From Sphingobacterium deserti (GTDB lineage: Bacteria; Bacteroidota; Bacteroidia; Sphingobacteriales; Sphingobacteriaceae): a DNA stretch of 48,003 bases. Numbering within the stretch: the first letter of the stretch is position 1; the number at the start of each line of letters is the position of its first letter. Below, one piece after another: positions 1 to 8,560 of this stretch. The DNA is taken from the NCBI RefSeq assembly GCF_000757725.1, contig NZ_JJMU01000059.1:1-48003 (forward strand). Direction: 5' to 3'. The translations under genes and the position numbers were made by a program. The notes under the pieces are model-generated. The model saw nothing but the letters and a program-made list of their open reading frames with translations, was not told the origin of the DNA and did not search any database.

Positions 1-500
1 CAAAATCCACTCTTAAAAGGATTTTGGGATGTCATCTAGCCTGATAGGCAGCCTCTCGCTGCGGGTTGGGTTGTGGGGGAGATCGCCCCGATGAAACAAA
101 GATTTTTTGCTTACTTTTTCATCTGAAAAAGTATGGCCCTGTCCCGGCTAGGGACAAACGATCCGCCGCATGCCGCAGCAAGTTTTAAAGAGATAAAGGT
201 TTTTTGCTTTTCAAACAGATTGTCCCTCGCTCAAACCTTTCCGCCGCTTGCCGCGGCAAGGCAAATACTTTTGTAGGGCAAAAGTATTCAAAACCCCGTC
301 GCTTGAAACCTTTGCAGGGGGGGTTTGTGCTGTGGCAGATGATTACATATTGCAAAGCTTTCGATGCGACATTTTGGTTAATAGTGGACAGAAGCAATAG
401 ACTCAAAGAATCGCATCTACTTTTCGCGATTCGTACTACACAGTACTCACTACACAGTAATTACTGTAATCTAATCTCAATTCGCGCTACGCACCATCCT
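1..500. repeat. Gene-free left end with dispersed palindromic repeat
   Basis: No convincing gene is visible here; the open frames have no recognisable domain and cross repeats. Bases 99-180 are a diverged inverted copy of about 47796-47872, and 250-300 are an inverted copy of 47750-47800 with one mismatch over about 50 bases. Within it, ATACTTTTG and CAAAAGTAT form a 9-bp stem around TAGGG. Bases 299-375, in contrast, match 47876-47950 in the same orientation. The stretch 425-495 is made of CACTAC/GTACTAC-like words seen again at 20.8-21.2 kb. CAAAATCC (1-8) and GGATTTTG (19-26) form a short hairpin. Confidence 0.7.
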
Positions 501-1526
501 TTAACTTTTCCTATTCGTAGATTCCCGGGCTAATAGGAGCGGATCTAGTACGACAGGCTCGATGATGTTTTTATCGCTAGATCTGCTTTCGATAATTTTA
601 AGGAACATCTTTGCACATTCTTTCCCCATCGTAATCGCTTGTTGATCTATCGTTGATAAGCTTGGAATAATGTGTTCCGAAAAGTTCTGATTGGCAAACC
701 CAATCACGCCAACTGTAGGAGGAGTAATTTTGTATTCATGCAAAGCTTTAATAATGCCTAATGCAACATAATCATCGCCACCAATGATAGCATCCGGTTT
801 GTCTTTCAGCTTAAGCAACGTTTTTGTCCCCGCATATCCACCTTCAACCGTCAATTCTCCGAAAATCGAGTAAGAGGGATTCACGGAAATTCCCGCCTCC
901 GCAAGCGCTCGTAGGTAACCTTCATAGCGCTCCTTGAAAATTTTAATGCCATGCTTGGTCGTGATGTAGGCAATATTTGTGTAGCCTTTATCCAATAAAT
1001 GTTTGGTAACGAGATAACCCGCCTGCTCATCATCTATTTTGACAGTTGGCGTATGCTCAAGATCGTCGTGTGTACGATCAAATATAATTAGTGGCTTTCC
1101 TTCTTCTTTTACCTTAAGAAAATGAGACACATCCTGCGTCTCCAATGACATGGATGCAATAATTCCGTCTACTTGCGCCTCAAGAAGGGTGCTGATACCG
1201 TTCTTTTCAGATTCTAAAGATTCATTTGTCTGATACAACAAAATACTGTAACCAAAAGATTTTAGATATTTTTCAAGCGAATGAATGACCGAAGCAAAAA
1301 ATTGAATCTGCGCACTGGGAAGAAGAACGCCGATAATATATGTCTTCCCCGATGTTAGTGATGATGCAACCTTGTTTGGTCTGTAGTTCAGTCGTTTAGC
1401 TGTCTCTATTACTGCGTTTCGCGTATTCTCACTAATAGTTGATATGTTATTTAACGCCCTCGACACCGTCGATACGGTGATGTTTAATTCGCGTGCGATA
1501 TCATAAATTGTGGTTTTCTTTGCCAA
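501..1526 (-). CDS. LacI-family transcriptional regulator of the xylose operon
   Basis: A 341-residue LacI/GalR regulator. Residues 1-55 hold the helix-turn-helix and hinge helix (TIYDIARELNITVSTVSRAL, then RPNKVASSL), followed by a periplasmic-binding-protein-like sugar domain to the C-terminus. It is divergent from xylB, with 88 bp between the start codons, and a LacI-type palindrome lies in that gap. The inference is a local repressor of xylB-xylA-symporter that responds to xylose or a derivative. This is the usual family role and is not proven here. Length and start (MAKKTTIYDIA) are typical. Confidence 0.9.
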   Translation of the reverse strand: MAKKTTIYDIARELNITVSTVSRALNNISTISENTRNAVIETAKRLNYRPNKVASSLTSGKTYIIGVLLPSAQIQFFASVIHSLEKYLKSFGYSILLYQTNESLESEKNGISTLLEAQVDGIIASMSLETQDVSHFLKVKEEGKPLIIFDRTHDDLEHTPTVKIDDEQAGYLVTKHLLDKGYTNIAYITTKHGIKIFKERYEGYLRALAEAGISVNPSYSIFGELTVEGGYAGTKTLLKLKDKPDAIIGGDDYVALGIIKALHEYKITPPTVGVIGFANQNFSEHIIPSLSTIDQQAITMGKECAKMFLKIIESRSSDKNIIEPVVLDPLLLARESTNRKS

Positions 1527-1583
1527 AATAAAATGTGTTTAGGAAAAATATTTTGTAAATATAAAATTTTATAAATAATTTTA

Positions 1584-1597
1584 TGCAAGCGGTTGCA
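1584..1597. promoter_or_regulatory. Putative LacI-family operator upstream of xylB
   Basis: TGCAAGCGGTTGCA consists of TGCAA and TTGCA half-sites around a GCGG centre, matching the CG-centred palindromes bound by LacI/GalR proteins. It ends 17 bases before the xylB ATG and lies between the divergent regulator and xylB, so it could control both. The flanks are very AT-rich. Binding is inferred from sequence and position only. Confidence 0.65.
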
Positions 1598-1614
1598 ATT
1601 AGGCCAATTTACAT

Positions 1615-3102
1615 ATGTTGTTATTAGGAATAGATTTAGGAACTTCGTCAATAAAGGTTTCCATTATTGACGCACAAACTAACCAGCGGATAGTATCTAC
1701 GCAATACCCAGAAAATGAGGCAGATATTCTGTCTGAAAAAGCTGGCTGGGCCGAGCAGGATCCACAAACGTGGTGGGCATACACGAAACTAGCCATCAAG
1801 AAGGCGAACGATAGCAGATTGTACGATCCTAAAGACGTCCAAGCTATTGGTATTGCTTATCAGATGCATGGTTTGGTCATTGTGGATGCTGCACATAGAC
1901 CGTTACGAAATGCAATCATTTGGTGCGACAGCCGTGCCGTAACGATTGGTGATCAAGCCATGCAGGCATTGGAAGGACAAAGGTTCTTAGACGCACACCT
2001 TAATTCTCCGGGGAATTTTACCGCTTCTAAACTTGCTTGGGTAAAGGAAAACGAACCTGAAGTGTATGAGAAAATCTACAAGTTCATGCTTCCTGGAGAT
2101 TACCTCAGTATGTGTCTCACGGGCGAGATCAACAGTAATATAAGCTCCATATCCGAAGGAGTGTTGTGGAACTTTAAATCCAACGAACTTTCGACAACGT
2201 TGCTGGATCACTACGGCATTGATCGTAGTTTGGTGCCCGATTTACGTCCGGTGTTCTCTAACTATGGCCGTTTAAGGGCTGACGTAGCCGATGAGCTTGG
2301 ATTAGCTAGGGACGCCCAGGTAAGTTTTAAAGCCGGCGATCAACCTAACAATGCCTTATCCTTAAATGTGTTTGAACCTGGCGAGGTAGCAGCTACGGCT
2401 GGTACATCAGGCGTCATTTATGCCGTTACCGATAAATTACTGTACGACAAAGAATCTAGGGTGAATACCTTTGCCCACGTTAACCATAGCACAGAAAGCC
2501 CCAATTTAGGGGTGTTATTGTGTATAAATGGCACGGGTATTCAAAATAGCTGGATTAAAAAAATGACGGGCGCCGCTTATGATTACAATAAAATCAATCA
2601 ATTGGCTGCCGACATTCCCATTGGTTCAGCAGGTTTGCAAATTTTGCCTTTTGGAAACGGTGCGGAACGCATGTTAAAAAACAAAATTTTGCAGGCACAT
2701 ATCGAGAATATAGATTTTGTGCGGCACGAAGCACCGCACCTTTGGCGCGCGGCGCAAGAGGGAATTGCCTTTGCTTTCCGCTATGGTCTAGACATCTTAA
2801 GGGAGAATGGTTTGACACCACAGGTTATTAAAGCAGGGCATACCAATCTTTTTTTAAGTCCAGTTTTCCAACAATCTTTTGCCGGGGTAACAAATGTTCC
2901 CGTTGAGCTTTATGACAATGACGGAAGCGTAGGAGCAGCATTGGGAGCCGGCTTGGGGGCGAGGTTATATGCGAATAGGGAAGAAGCCTTCTCCGGTTTG
3001 CAAAAGCTTTCTGCTGTCGATCCGCAACACGTTGGGCACTACGAAGAGCTCTACCAACAGTGGAAAGAATTATTAGAACGTAAACTATTAAATGTATTAT
3101 AA
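1615..3102 (+). CDS. xylB: Xylulokinase
   Basis: A 495-residue FGGY-family sugar kinase that phosphorylates D-xylulose to xylulose 5-phosphate in the cytoplasm. The N-terminal phosphate-binding motif [17 protein letters not shown] opens the protein. YQMHGLV (near residue 85) is the xylulokinase substrate loop, and the C-terminal half carries GTSGVIYAV and the glycine-rich [12 protein letters not shown] of the second ATPase lobe. The stop codon overlaps the xylA start (TAATG), indicating translational coupling. The gene is first in the xylose operon, directly behind a LacI-type operator. Length is normal for the family. Confidence 0.95.
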   Translation: MLLLGIDLGTSSIKVSIIDAQTNQRIVSTQYPENEADILSEKAGWAEQDPQTWWAYTKLAIKKANDSRLYDPKDVQAIGIAYQMHGLVIVDAAHRPLRNAIIWCDSRAVTIGDQAMQALEGQRFLDAHLNSPGNFTASKLAWVKENEPEVYEKIYKFMLPGDYLSMCLTGEINSNISSISEGVLWNFKSNELSTTLLDHYGIDRSLVPDLRPVFSNYGRLRADVADELGLARDAQVSFKAGDQPNNALSLNVFEPGEVAATAGTSGVIYAVTDKLLYDKESRVNTFAHVNHSTESPNLGVLLCINGTGIQNSWIKKMTGAAYDYNKINQLAADIPIGSAGLQILPFGNGAERMLKNKILQAHIENIDFVRHEAPHLWRAAQEGIAFAFRYGLDILRENGLTPQVIKAGHTNLFLSPVFQQSFAGVTNVPVELYDNDGSVGAALGAGLGARLYANREEAFSGLQKLSAVDPQHVGHYEELYQQWKELLERKLLNVL

Positions 3103-4430
3103 TGGAAATTTTATTAGGGAATCAAGAGTATTTTAAAAATGTAGGGCAGATTAAATATGAAGGGCCTGAGTCTGACAATCCGCTAGCTTTTCGTTGGTAC
3201 GACGCGTCGCGTGTTGTTGCCGGGAAAACGATGGCAGAGCATTTTAAATTTGCCTGTGCATACTGGCATTCTTTTAACGCCAATGGGGCAGATCCATTTG
3301 GTGGAGCTACGCATTTCTTTTCCTGGGATCGTAAGCCAACGATTATGGAGCGGGCAAAAGACAAAATGGATGCTGCATTTGAGTTCATGACCAAAATGCA
3401 GTTGCCTTACTACTGCTTCCATGACGTCGATTTGGTAGATTTTACGGATAATATTGAAGAAAACGAGCGCAACCTAAACGATATCGTGAACTATGCAAAA
3501 GAAAAGCAACAGAAAAGCGGTGTGAAATTATTGTGGGGTACCGCAAATCTTTTTAGTCATCATCGCTATATGAACGGTGCTTCTACCAATCCAGATTTCC
3601 ACGTATTGGCTAATGGTGGCGCACAGGTAAAGGCGGCATTGGACGCAACTATAGCGCTTGGTGGAGAGAATTACGTATTCTGGGGTGGTCGCGAAGGTTA
3701 TATGTCACTGCTCAATACTAATATGAAACGTGAGCAAGAACACTTAGCACGCTTTCTTCACGTTTCAAAAGACTATGCACGCAAAAACGGCTTCCAAGGT
3801 ACATTTTTCATTGAACCGAAGCCTTGTGAACCTACAAAACATCAATACGATTACGATGCGGCTACGGTCATTGGCTTTTTACAGAAATACGATCTATTAA
3901 ACGACTTTAAGCTGAACCTCGAGGTGAACCACGCTACGCTTGCCGGACATACTTTTCAACATGAACTGCAGGTAGCTGCGGATGCCGGATTGCTCGGGTC
4001 GATTGATGCTAATCGTGGTGACTATCAAAATGGCTGGGATACCGATCAATTCCCTACAGATCTAAATGAACTTGCAGAGTCATTATTGATTATTTTGGAA
4101 GCTGGCGGGCTGCAGGGCGGCGGTGTTAACTTTGATGCTAAAATACGGAGAAACTCCACAGATCCAGCTGATCTATTTTATGCTCATATTGGTGGTATGG
4201 ATAACTTTGCGCGTGCCTTAGTAATTGCTGATAACATCTTGCAAAAGTCGGATTACAAGAAGATCCGTTCGGAGCGTTATGCTAGTTTCGATGCCGGTGC
4301 TGGTGCTGATTTTGAAGCTGGAAAATTGAGCTTGGAGGAATTGCGCAACTACGCTGTTCAACACGGTGAGCCTGCTATTACCAGTGGTAAACAAGAGTAC
4401 CTGGAAAATTTAATCAACAGATATATCTAA
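3102..4430 (+). CDS. xylA: Xylose isomerase, class II
   Basis: A 442-residue class II xylose isomerase, interconverting D-xylose and D-xylulose with divalent metal. Visible signatures are FHDVDLVDF with H107 and D110 (ring-opening pair), WGGREGY near 194-200, IEPKP with E238 and K240 (metal and hydride-shift residues), [10 protein letters not shown], and [10 protein letters not shown], which holds further metal ligands. The start codon overlaps the xylB stop by one base, so the two are coupled. The kinase-isomerase-transporter order makes a complete uptake and entry path into the pentose phosphate pathway. Confidence 0.97.
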   Translation: MEILLGNQEYFKNVGQIKYEGPESDNPLAFRWYDASRVVAGKTMAEHFKFACAYWHSFNANGADPFGGATHFFSWDRKPTIMERAKDKMDAAFEFMTKMQLPYYCFHDVDLVDFTDNIEENERNLNDIVNYAKEKQQKSGVKLLWGTANLFSHHRYMNGASTNPDFHVLANGGAQVKAALDATIALGGENYVFWGGREGYMSLLNTNMKREQEHLARFLHVSKDYARKNGFQGTFFIEPKPCEPTKHQYDYDAATVIGFLQKYDLLNDFKLNLEVNHATLAGHTFQHELQVAADAGLLGSIDANRGDYQNGWDTDQFPTDLNELAESLLIILEAGGLQGGGVNFDAKIRRNSTDPADLFYAHIGGMDNFARALVIADNILQKSDYKKIRSERYASFDAGAGADFEAGKLSLEELRNYAVQHGEPAITSGKQEYLENLINRYI

Positions 4431-4476
4431 TTTTGCAATCTTTTGCTACCTTAGTGACATTGATCAAATAAACCGT

Positions 4477-6159
4477 ATGAACAATATACTATCTACCAAA
4501 GATTACTTGGTTTTTCTCGTCTACTTCGTTATCGTTGCCGCCTATGGGATCTGGGTTTACAATAAAAAAAGATCTCGGGTTATTGGCGGGGACTCCAAGG
4601 ATTACTTTTTAGCTGAAGGGTCATTAACGTGGTGGGCCATTGGTGCCTCCTTGATAGCGTCCAATATATCTGCAGAGCAGTTTATCGGCATGAGCGGCTC
4701 AGGCTTCAAAATGGGGCTTGCTATTGCTACCTATGAATGGATGGCTGCCATCACGCTGATTATTGTCGCTGTGTTCTTTATTCCGGTATATCTGAAGAAT
4801 AAGATCTTCACCATGCCGCAGTTTCTAAACAAGCGCTATAATGGAACGGTGGCTATGATTATGGCGGTATTTTGGCTGATGCTTTATGTTGTAGTCAATT
4901 TAACGTCTATTTTATACTTGGGCGCGTTGGCGGTAAGTAGTATATCAGGTTTTAGCATTGATCTTTGTATGTATGCCATTGCCGTGTTCGCTGTCATCAT
5001 CACTCTCGGTGGGATGAAGGTAATCGGCTACACAGATGTTATACAGGTTTTCTTTTTGATTCTAGGCGGTCTAGCGACTACCTACTTGGCTCTAGATCTA
5101 GTCTCGCAGCACTACGGCGGTGAGGGTGTTATTAATGGCTACGGAATCATGGTCAACAAAGCTTCGGAGCATTTTCATATGATTCTGAAAACGGATAACG
5201 AGAATTATCTTGACCTTCCAGGTCTATCGGTATTGATCGGTGGTATGTGGATCGTGAATTTAAACTACTGGGGTTGCAACCAATACATTACACAACGTGC
5301 CTTAGGTGCCGATTTAAAAACGGCTCGTAATGGTTTATTATTCGCTGCTTTCTTGAAGCTTTTAATGCCAATCATTGTGGTGTTGCCCGGTATTGCGGCT
5401 TACGTACTGTGGAAGGATGGTTTATTCCAGACGGAAATGTTGCAAGGTGGTGAAGTGAATCCAGATCGGGCTTATCCGGTCTTGCTAAACCTCCTGCCTG
5501 CAGGATTAAAAGGCTTGTCATTTGCGGCTTTAACGGCAGCAGTAGTAGCTTCGCTAGCTGGTAAAGCTAATAGTATTGCGACCATCTTCTCATTGGACGT
5601 GTATCAAAAGGTATTCAATAAAACAGCAAGTGAGCGTCAATTAGTAAACACGGGAAAGATAACCATTATTGTAGCGATGATCTTGGCGGTGCTGATCGCA
5701 CCACATTTAGGCATCGATAAAAAAGGTGGTTTTCAATATATTCAAGAGTATACAGGTTTTGTATCTCCGGGTATTTTTGCCATGTTTATTTTAGGGTTCT
5801 TCTGGAAGAAAGCGACACCAAATGCGGCGCTTTTTGCAACCATCGGTGGCTTCTTATTATCCGTGTTCTTTAAATTCTTACCAACGTTTGCTGATTTATC
5901 ATTCTTAAGTTCAACAGGATTTTCAGTCTTAAGCCCTGTAAGCGGTCTCTACGAAATTCCATTCTTAGATCGTATGGGCTTTGTATTCGTGATCTGTATC
6001 TTGGGAATGTATGTTATTAGTGTGGTAGAAAACGCGAGAGGTGTAGTGCCTAAAGGACTGGAAGTGGATCCAAAAATGTTCAAAGCGCATCCGGGCTTCG
6101 TTGCTGGCGCGTTGGCTGTAGCTGTCGCCACGGCAGTACTTTACGCGATCTATTGGTAA
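4477..6159 (+). CDS. Sodium:solute symporter (SGLT-type), probable xylose transporter
   Basis: A 560-residue polytopic inner-membrane protein of the solute:sodium symporter family. About fourteen hydrophobic segments are visible. SGLT-type motifs include GASLIASNISAEQFIGMSGS after the first helix pair, NLNYWGCNQYITQRALGA mid-protein, and AALTAAVVASLAGKANSIAT near residue 355. It lies 46 bp downstream of xylA on the same strand and before a strong terminator, so it is the last gene of the xylose operon. Xylose as substrate is inferred from operon position; other monosaccharides are possible. Confidence 0.88.
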   Translation: MNNILSTKDYLVFLVYFVIVAAYGIWVYNKKRSRVIGGDSKDYFLAEGSLTWWAIGASLIASNISAEQFIGMSGSGFKMGLAIATYEWMAAITLIIVAVFFIPVYLKNKIFTMPQFLNKRYNGTVAMIMAVFWLMLYVVVNLTSILYLGALAVSSISGFSIDLCMYAIAVFAVIITLGGMKVIGYTDVIQVFFLILGGLATTYLALDLVSQHYGGEGVINGYGIMVNKASEHFHMILKTDNENYLDLPGLSVLIGGMWIVNLNYWGCNQYITQRALGADLKTARNGLLFAAFLKLLMPIIVVLPGIAAYVLWKDGLFQTEMLQGGEVNPDRAYPVLLNLLPAGLKGLSFAALTAAVVASLAGKANSIATIFSLDVYQKVFNKTASERQLVNTGKITIIVAMILAVLIAPHLGIDKKGGFQYIQEYTGFVSPGIFAMFILGFFWKKATPNAALFATIGGFLLSVFFKFLPTFADLSFLSSTGFSVLSPVSGLYEIPFLDRMGFVFVICILGMYVISVVENARGVVPKGLEVDPKMFKAHPGFVAGALAVAVATAVLYAIYW

Positions 6160-6184
6160 CAAGAATAGAGTAAAGCATATAGAC

Positions 6185-6218
6185 AAAAAGAGTTTGCCAG
6201 CGCTGGCAAACTCTTTTT
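6185..6218. terminator. Bidirectional intrinsic terminator
   Basis: A perfect inverted repeat with no loop: the arms 6185-6201 and 6202-6218 are exact complements (core AGAGTTTGCCAGC), with A and T tracts at the outer ends. It separates the plus-strand xylose operon from the minus-strand dioxygenase remnant and can terminate transcription from both sides. Confidence 0.85.
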
Positions 6219-6222
6219 TCAT

Positions 6223-6828
6223 TTAACCAATTTTGACGGAGGTCATCGTTAAAGCACTTGCCACGGGGCTATCGTTAAACAGGAAGATGTCGTCGTTCTC
6301 ATCTTGTAGCGCTAAACTGTACAAGAGCGGTAGATAATGTTATGGCGTTGGAATCGCTAAGTCAAATGCGCGACCTTGTTTTCTAAAGTCGATGAGCGCC
6401 CGATGGTTGCGGCTCTGTATCATAGTTTTCATGGCTTCGTTCGCCTCTATGGCCCAATCGTAGCCATAGCTTTCATTTAGATGCTGCCAGGATACCATGC
6501 GTAAGTTGTGTACCATGTTGCCACTCCCTACGATAAGAACACCTTTACGACGTAATATCCTGAGTTCTTTCGCTAAAGTGTAGTGATAGCTTGGCGGCTG
6601 GGTATAATCAATACTCATTTGTATGACCGGTACATTCACTTGCGGATAAAGGTGCTTCACCACCGACCAGGAGCCGTGATCTAGACCCCATTTTTCGTCT
6701 TGCTGTACAGTTGTGTTTTTAACAATTGCTTTCGTTGTTTCGGCAAGTTCCGGACTTCCAGGAGCTGGATATTGCACATTAAAAAGGGCTTGCGGGAATC
6801 CGCCAAAATCATGGATGGTTTGTTGCAT
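6223..6828 (-). pseudogene. Truncated, interrupted DODA-type extradiol dioxygenase (YgiD-like)
   Basis: The reading frame from 6828 starts inside the conserved TIHDFGGFPQALF region of the class III extradiol dioxygenase family (4,5-DOPA dioxygenase/YgiD, usually about 260-275 residues). The first 60 or so residues, including the HGSPM and SAHW segments with metal-binding histidines, are missing, and an in-frame TAG lies just upstream of the ATG. The frame stops at 6340-6342 after AIPTP, yet the same frame continues for 38 residues as HYLPLLYSLALQDEN..., the normal C-terminus, ending at 6223. A TAA therefore stands where family members have GAA or GAT. A separate 25-codon frame (6809-6886, starting MTDLFKIYKIEPKG) overlaps the broken 5' end and may be a fragment of another gene. 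It is almost certainly non-functional. Confidence 0.8.
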
Positions 6829-7072
6829 CTTCTATATGGGCAACACCCTTCGGCTCAATCTTGTAAATTTTAAATAGATCTGTCATCTTCTTTCTCCCGT
6901 CTCTACGAAAATACGTAAAAAAACGAGGGGGATAGCAAGGTTTGTTACGACCAAAATGTTTCGGTTATGGAAACAATGAGAGAAATCTTCGTAGTGTTCG
7001 CTACCAACCTTTAGTCGTCGATAGCGATCTCCATCAGATTTCTCCCTTTTTTATTATTGGTTCGACCTTTCT

Positions 7073-8548
7073 TTAATAATCTGGATTTTGCTGCGCAGCA
7101 ATTCCGGGATTGGCGTTTATTTCATCCTGCGATATCGGCAGTATTGTTTTAAAGAATGTACGGTTGATCGTTGTCTCGCGCGTAGGTACGCTGATGCCAG
7201 CGAAAGCGTCGTCAAAAGTGATGTTTTTGCCGAGGCGTAGCATGTCAAAGTAGCGGATCCCTTCCTGGAAAAATTCCTTGCTTTTCTCGCTCAAGATAAG
7301 GTCTTCACTAATGGTAGTGGCATCAATGGCTGGTAAGTTCGGAGACCGTCTATGGATCTGCTGTGCGTAGTTGGCGGCTTTCACGCGATCGGGTGTTGGC
7401 AGTTTAAGCGCTGCTTCAGCTGCAATAAGATAAACTTCAGAAAGTCTGATAACTTTGATGTTTACGGCAGTATAATTCGAAGAACCTTTGTCACCACTGA
7501 AGGTCGTCGATCCAAGATACTTATAGCAGGATCCCAATCGGGAGGCTGATGATTCATCGCGCGCCATCACACCCCAACGTACGTCGCCCATATCTTGGCG
7601 CAATGCGTTTAAAAAAGGCGTGCTGGCGAGAAAATTACCTAAGGCACCAGTTTGATGGCCACGCCGCATAAAGTAGAAACCCAATGAGGCGCGCGCGAGG
7701 TCGGCTTGATTTTGTTCGATCACCAGCTCATAAAGCGATTCCGATCCGAACTGCGACTGCCACGAATTTACCCATTGTGTGTTGCTGTAGAGGTTATAAA
7801 CCCCGCTATTGATCACTTCTTCTGCTGCCGCAAGTGCCTCGGGATACTGAGCCATGCTTAGATGTACCCGTGCTTGGAGTGCTTTATTGGCGAAGTAATT
7901 AAGGTAGCCATCGCGTTTGGTTTTAGGCAGGCCGGCCTCACCGGCTTTTAGGTCGGCAACAATTTGATTGTAATTCTCTTCCACTGTAGCACGTAAGGGC
8001 GTCTCATTGTATGCTAATGTTTTCAGGATATTTGGTACGCCAAAGGCCGACTTATCATCCGTGAACTGTTTTCCATACAGGCGTACTAAATCGAAGTAGG
8101 CTAGAGCCCGTAGTGTATGGGCTTCGGATTTTGCTAAAGCAAAGTTTTCTGTGGTGCCAGCCGTTTCTAACTTCTCAATGTTCTCGAGCAGGTTATTTGC
8201 TTGGTATATCACATTATAAATCGTGGTCCAAAAGCCAGCAAAATTGTTAGCCTGCGGATTATGGTTGAAGGTATATAAGGCATCCAACCCGCGGCCTTGG
8301 GAAAATAAAGTGACATCGCCCCCTTTTGCTTCGCCGTATACAATAAAATTACGACCATAGTAGGCCGAATTCGTCATCTGACGCTGTATCCCGTTGATCA
8401 CTATTTGCGCATCGTTGGCGGTCTGGATAGCGCGGTCGGCGTCGTTGGCATTGGTAGGAGGGACATCTAAAAAGTCTTTACACGCCGTGCAGGAAAGTGC
8501 CAGCAACAGTGCACAACTTACGATCTTTATATAGGTTTTCATATTCAA
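7073..8548 (-). CDS. SusD/RagB-family outer-membrane lipoprotein
   Basis: A 491-residue SusD-like substrate-binding lipoprotein. The N-terminus has a signal peptide ending in the lipobox LSCTAC, then KDFLDVPPT, a very common SusD start. TPR-like helices follow (AHTLRALAYFDLVRLYGK near 145-165), and the C-terminal SusD domain includes RLSEVYLIAAEAALK and FFQEGIRYFDMLRLGK. It lies 12 bp downstream of its SusC partner on the same strand. SusD proteins cap the SusC channel at the cell surface and deliver substrate. Substrate is not readable from sequence, but the upstream murein-peptide enzymes suggest peptides or muropeptides. Confidence 0.93.
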   Translation of the reverse strand: MNMKTYIKIVSCALLLALSCTACKDFLDVPPTNANDADRAIQTANDAQIVINGIQRQMTNSAYYGRNFIVYGEAKGGDVTLFSQGRGLDALYTFNHNPQANNFAGFWTTIYNVIYQANNLLENIEKLETAGTTENFALAKSEAHTLRALAYFDLVRLYGKQFTDDKSAFGVPNILKTLAYNETPLRATVEENYNQIVADLKAGEAGLPKTKRDGYLNYFANKALQARVHLSMAQYPEALAAAEEVINSGVYNLYSNTQWVNSWQSQFGSESLYELVIEQNQADLARASLGFYFMRRGHQTGALGNFLASTPFLNALRQDMGDVRWGVMARDESSASRLGSCYKYLGSTTFSGDKGSSNYTAVNIKVIRLSEVYLIAAEAALKLPTPDRVKAANYAQQIHRRSPNLPAIDATTISEDLILSEKSKEFFQEGIRYFDMLRLGKNITFDDAFAGISVPTRETTINRTFFKTILPISQDEINANPGIAAQQNPDY

Positions 8549-8560
8549 AGTCCTTTAAGG

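Noticed and set aside
204..533. 109-residue plus-strand open frame at the left end
   Set aside because: It crosses the dispersed repeat and word repeats, has no domain, and its sequence is explained by the repeats.
6960..7050. Terminator for the first SusD gene (GAGAAATCT/AGATTTCTC)
   Set aside because: The loop is about 50 bases and the T run is on the wrong side for the minus-strand operon; evidence is too weak.
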